Shown: one piece after another, positions 63,421 to 64,000 of the stretch
Numbering within the stretch: position 1 is the stretch's first letter
How the letters are laid out: each line of letters begins with the position of its first letter
DNA from: Burhinus oedicnemus
Taxonomy: Eukaryota > Chordata > Aves > Charadriiformes > Burhinidae
Reading direction: 5' to 3'
Assembly: GCA_008921705.1 (NCBI GenBank)
Contig: VFFE01006868.1
Coordinates: 791,537-855,536 of the forward strand
Length of the DNA stretch: 64,000 bases
Position numbers and translations under genes: made by a program
Notes under the pieces: generated by a model
The model's database searches: none
What the model saw: only the letters and a program-made list of their open reading frames with translations
Told to the model about the DNA's origin: nothing

Positions 63421-63476
63421 CGGGGCGGGAGGGGGGCAGAGAGAGCCGGAGGGGAGCAGGGGCAGAGGGAGGGGGC
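63421..63476 (+). promoter_or_regulatory. G-rich tract with G-quadruplex potential
   Basis: Successive G runs (gggg, ggg, gggggg, then gggg, gggg and ggggg) are separated by short loops on the plus strand. This satisfies the usual pattern of four or more runs of three G, although one loop (between the gggggg run and the next gggg) is long. It contains the GC box at 63422-63429. Confidence 0.5.
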
Positions 63477-63584
63477 CGCCCGGCGACACCCTCTGCCTTC
63501 CCTCCCTGAGGGGCTGGCGAGCCGCCGGGGGGGCGGCTGGCCGCCTCCCGCCCGCCGGCTGTCCCGGCTGTGAAGGTTGACAAA

Positions 63585-63651
63585 CCTCCTCCTCCTTCTC
63601 CTCCTCCTCCTCCTCCTCCTCCTCCTTCTCCTTCTCCTCCGCCGCCGCCGC
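63585..63651. repeat. (CTC)n pyrimidine tract followed by (GCC)n
   Basis: Fifty-six uninterrupted pyrimidines (63585-63640), mostly CTC units with a few CTT, are followed by GCC units to 63651. Such polypurine/polypyrimidine tracts are common in the 5' UTRs and promoters of vertebrate developmental genes and can form triplex DNA. Confidence 0.92.
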
Positions 63652-63746
63652 GAGAAATTACTTAGTGCTGCCGGAACGGTGGCCAGCTCTCTTCAGCCGG
63701 GGGCTTCTGCTCTGACCTCTTCATTAGAGGAGGGCGGTAAAACGTA

Positions 63747-64000
63747 ATGGGACCCTTGGAAAGGGTGCCTGCCAAAATTGTCTGCTCCCGGGAGCTTTTC
63801 TACATCTGCCTGCGTATGTCTCGCGGCGACGCAGGTGAAAAAACAGACAAACAAACAAATCTACTGGACAAACCACCACCCTCTGATGTGGACCTCAAAG
63901 TTTTATTGCTCGTTTTATTGGGGAGAAAATTCAATATTTTTGCAAACGTGTGTTGCTGGCTTGGTGAAACTTGCACGAAATGTTTCTGCGAGCTCTGTCA
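63747..64000 (+). CDS. Candidate first coding exon, running off the window (hypothetical)
   Basis: An ATG at 63747-63749 has a favourable context (G at -3, G at +4) and an in-frame TAA 9 nt upstream at 63738-63740. The frame then stays open for 84 codons to the window edge. The peptide starts MGPLERVPAKIVCSREL. A good splice donor, 'gcag' then 'gtgaaa', lies at 63834/63835, 88 nt after the A of the ATG. If it is used, exon 1 contributes 29 codons and ends in phase 1, and the open frame beyond it is intronic. After this point the sequence returns to AT-rich with 'acagacaaacaaacaaat', which supports an intron start. I do not recognise the peptide as any known family. It could also be an upstream open frame in a 5' UTR. 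Its position at the edge of the only CpG island is the main support. Confidence 0.35.
   Translation, partial: MGPLERVPAKIVCSRELFYICLRMSRGDAGEKTDKQTNLLDKPPPSDVDLKVLLLVLLGRKFNIFANVCCWLGETCTKCFCELC

Larger units (their letters stand above)
63240..63850. promoter_or_regulatory. CpG island, probable gene promoter
   Basis: Composition changes abruptly from AT-rich to strongly GC-rich with dense CpG ('gcgccgccgcttcccg', 'ccgccgggggggcggctgg', 'gccgccgccgcgag'). There is a GC box GGGGCGGG at 63422-63429 and no TATA box nearby. This is the only CpG island in the window and has the form of a TATA-less vertebrate promoter of a housekeeping or developmental gene. A 20-N gap interrupts its left part. Direction of transcription is not proven. 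The open frame and splice donor on its right side favour the plus strand. Confidence 0.75.

Noticed and set aside
63227..63583. 118-codon minus-strand frame in the CpG island
   Set aside because: It crosses the 20-N gap and is made of G, P, S, A and R, as expected from GC-rich sequence with few stop codons.
1..64000. CRISPR arrays, operons, prophage or plasmid features
   Set aside because: Composition, CR1 elements, the LTR and lack of dense coding show vertebrate nuclear DNA. No regularly spaced repeats or bacterial-type genes were seen.

Overview
This looks like avian nuclear DNA from a macrochromosome-type, AT-rich, gene-poor region. The evidence is several CR1 LINE fragments with the bird-type 3' end (repeated 'attctatga' octamers), the sparseness of other transposable elements, one solo LTR with terminal bases typical of bird endogenous retroviruses, and intron/intergenic-style sequence with no long reading frames. 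I recognise no intact protein-coding gene. The open frames present are about what chance predicts at this length and base composition, except a CR1 reverse-transcriptase remnant and two speculative exons. No tRNA, rRNA or CRISPR was seen.

Layout: 1-8519 is repeat-poor non-coding DNA with one minus-strand CR1 tail near 6.4-6.6 kb. Two separate plus-strand CR1 remnants lie side by side at 8.5-10.0 kb, the first still showing RT motifs. 10-30 kb is mostly unique sequence with a CR1 tail (15.25 kb), an imperfect hairpin (14.36 kb), a CA/CG microsatellite (27.2 kb) and a CR1 tail (30.2 kb). At 30948-32024 there is a complete solo LTR on the minus strand with perfect 5-bp target-site duplications. 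32-50 kb is unique sequence with a minus-strand CR1 tail at 44.0-44.5 kb. Parts of 11684-11835 and 41587-41735 are diverged copies of the same unclassified sequence. A 20-N gap at 50150 lies between a T29 and an A29 run. A possible terminal exon with a poly(A) signal is at 51.8-52.7 kb.

The right edge (about 63.2-63.85 kb) is a CpG island with G-rich and (CTC)n tracts, interrupted by a second 20-N gap. It is followed by an open frame from an ATG in good context that runs off the window, with a plausible splice donor 88 nt into it. This is the best candidate for the promoter and first exon of a gene lying to the right. The rest of the window would then be its upstream intergenic desert or a neighbouring intron. 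I did not find a novel biological system. The most solid non-routine observations are the solo LTR and the pair of related unclassified repeats.
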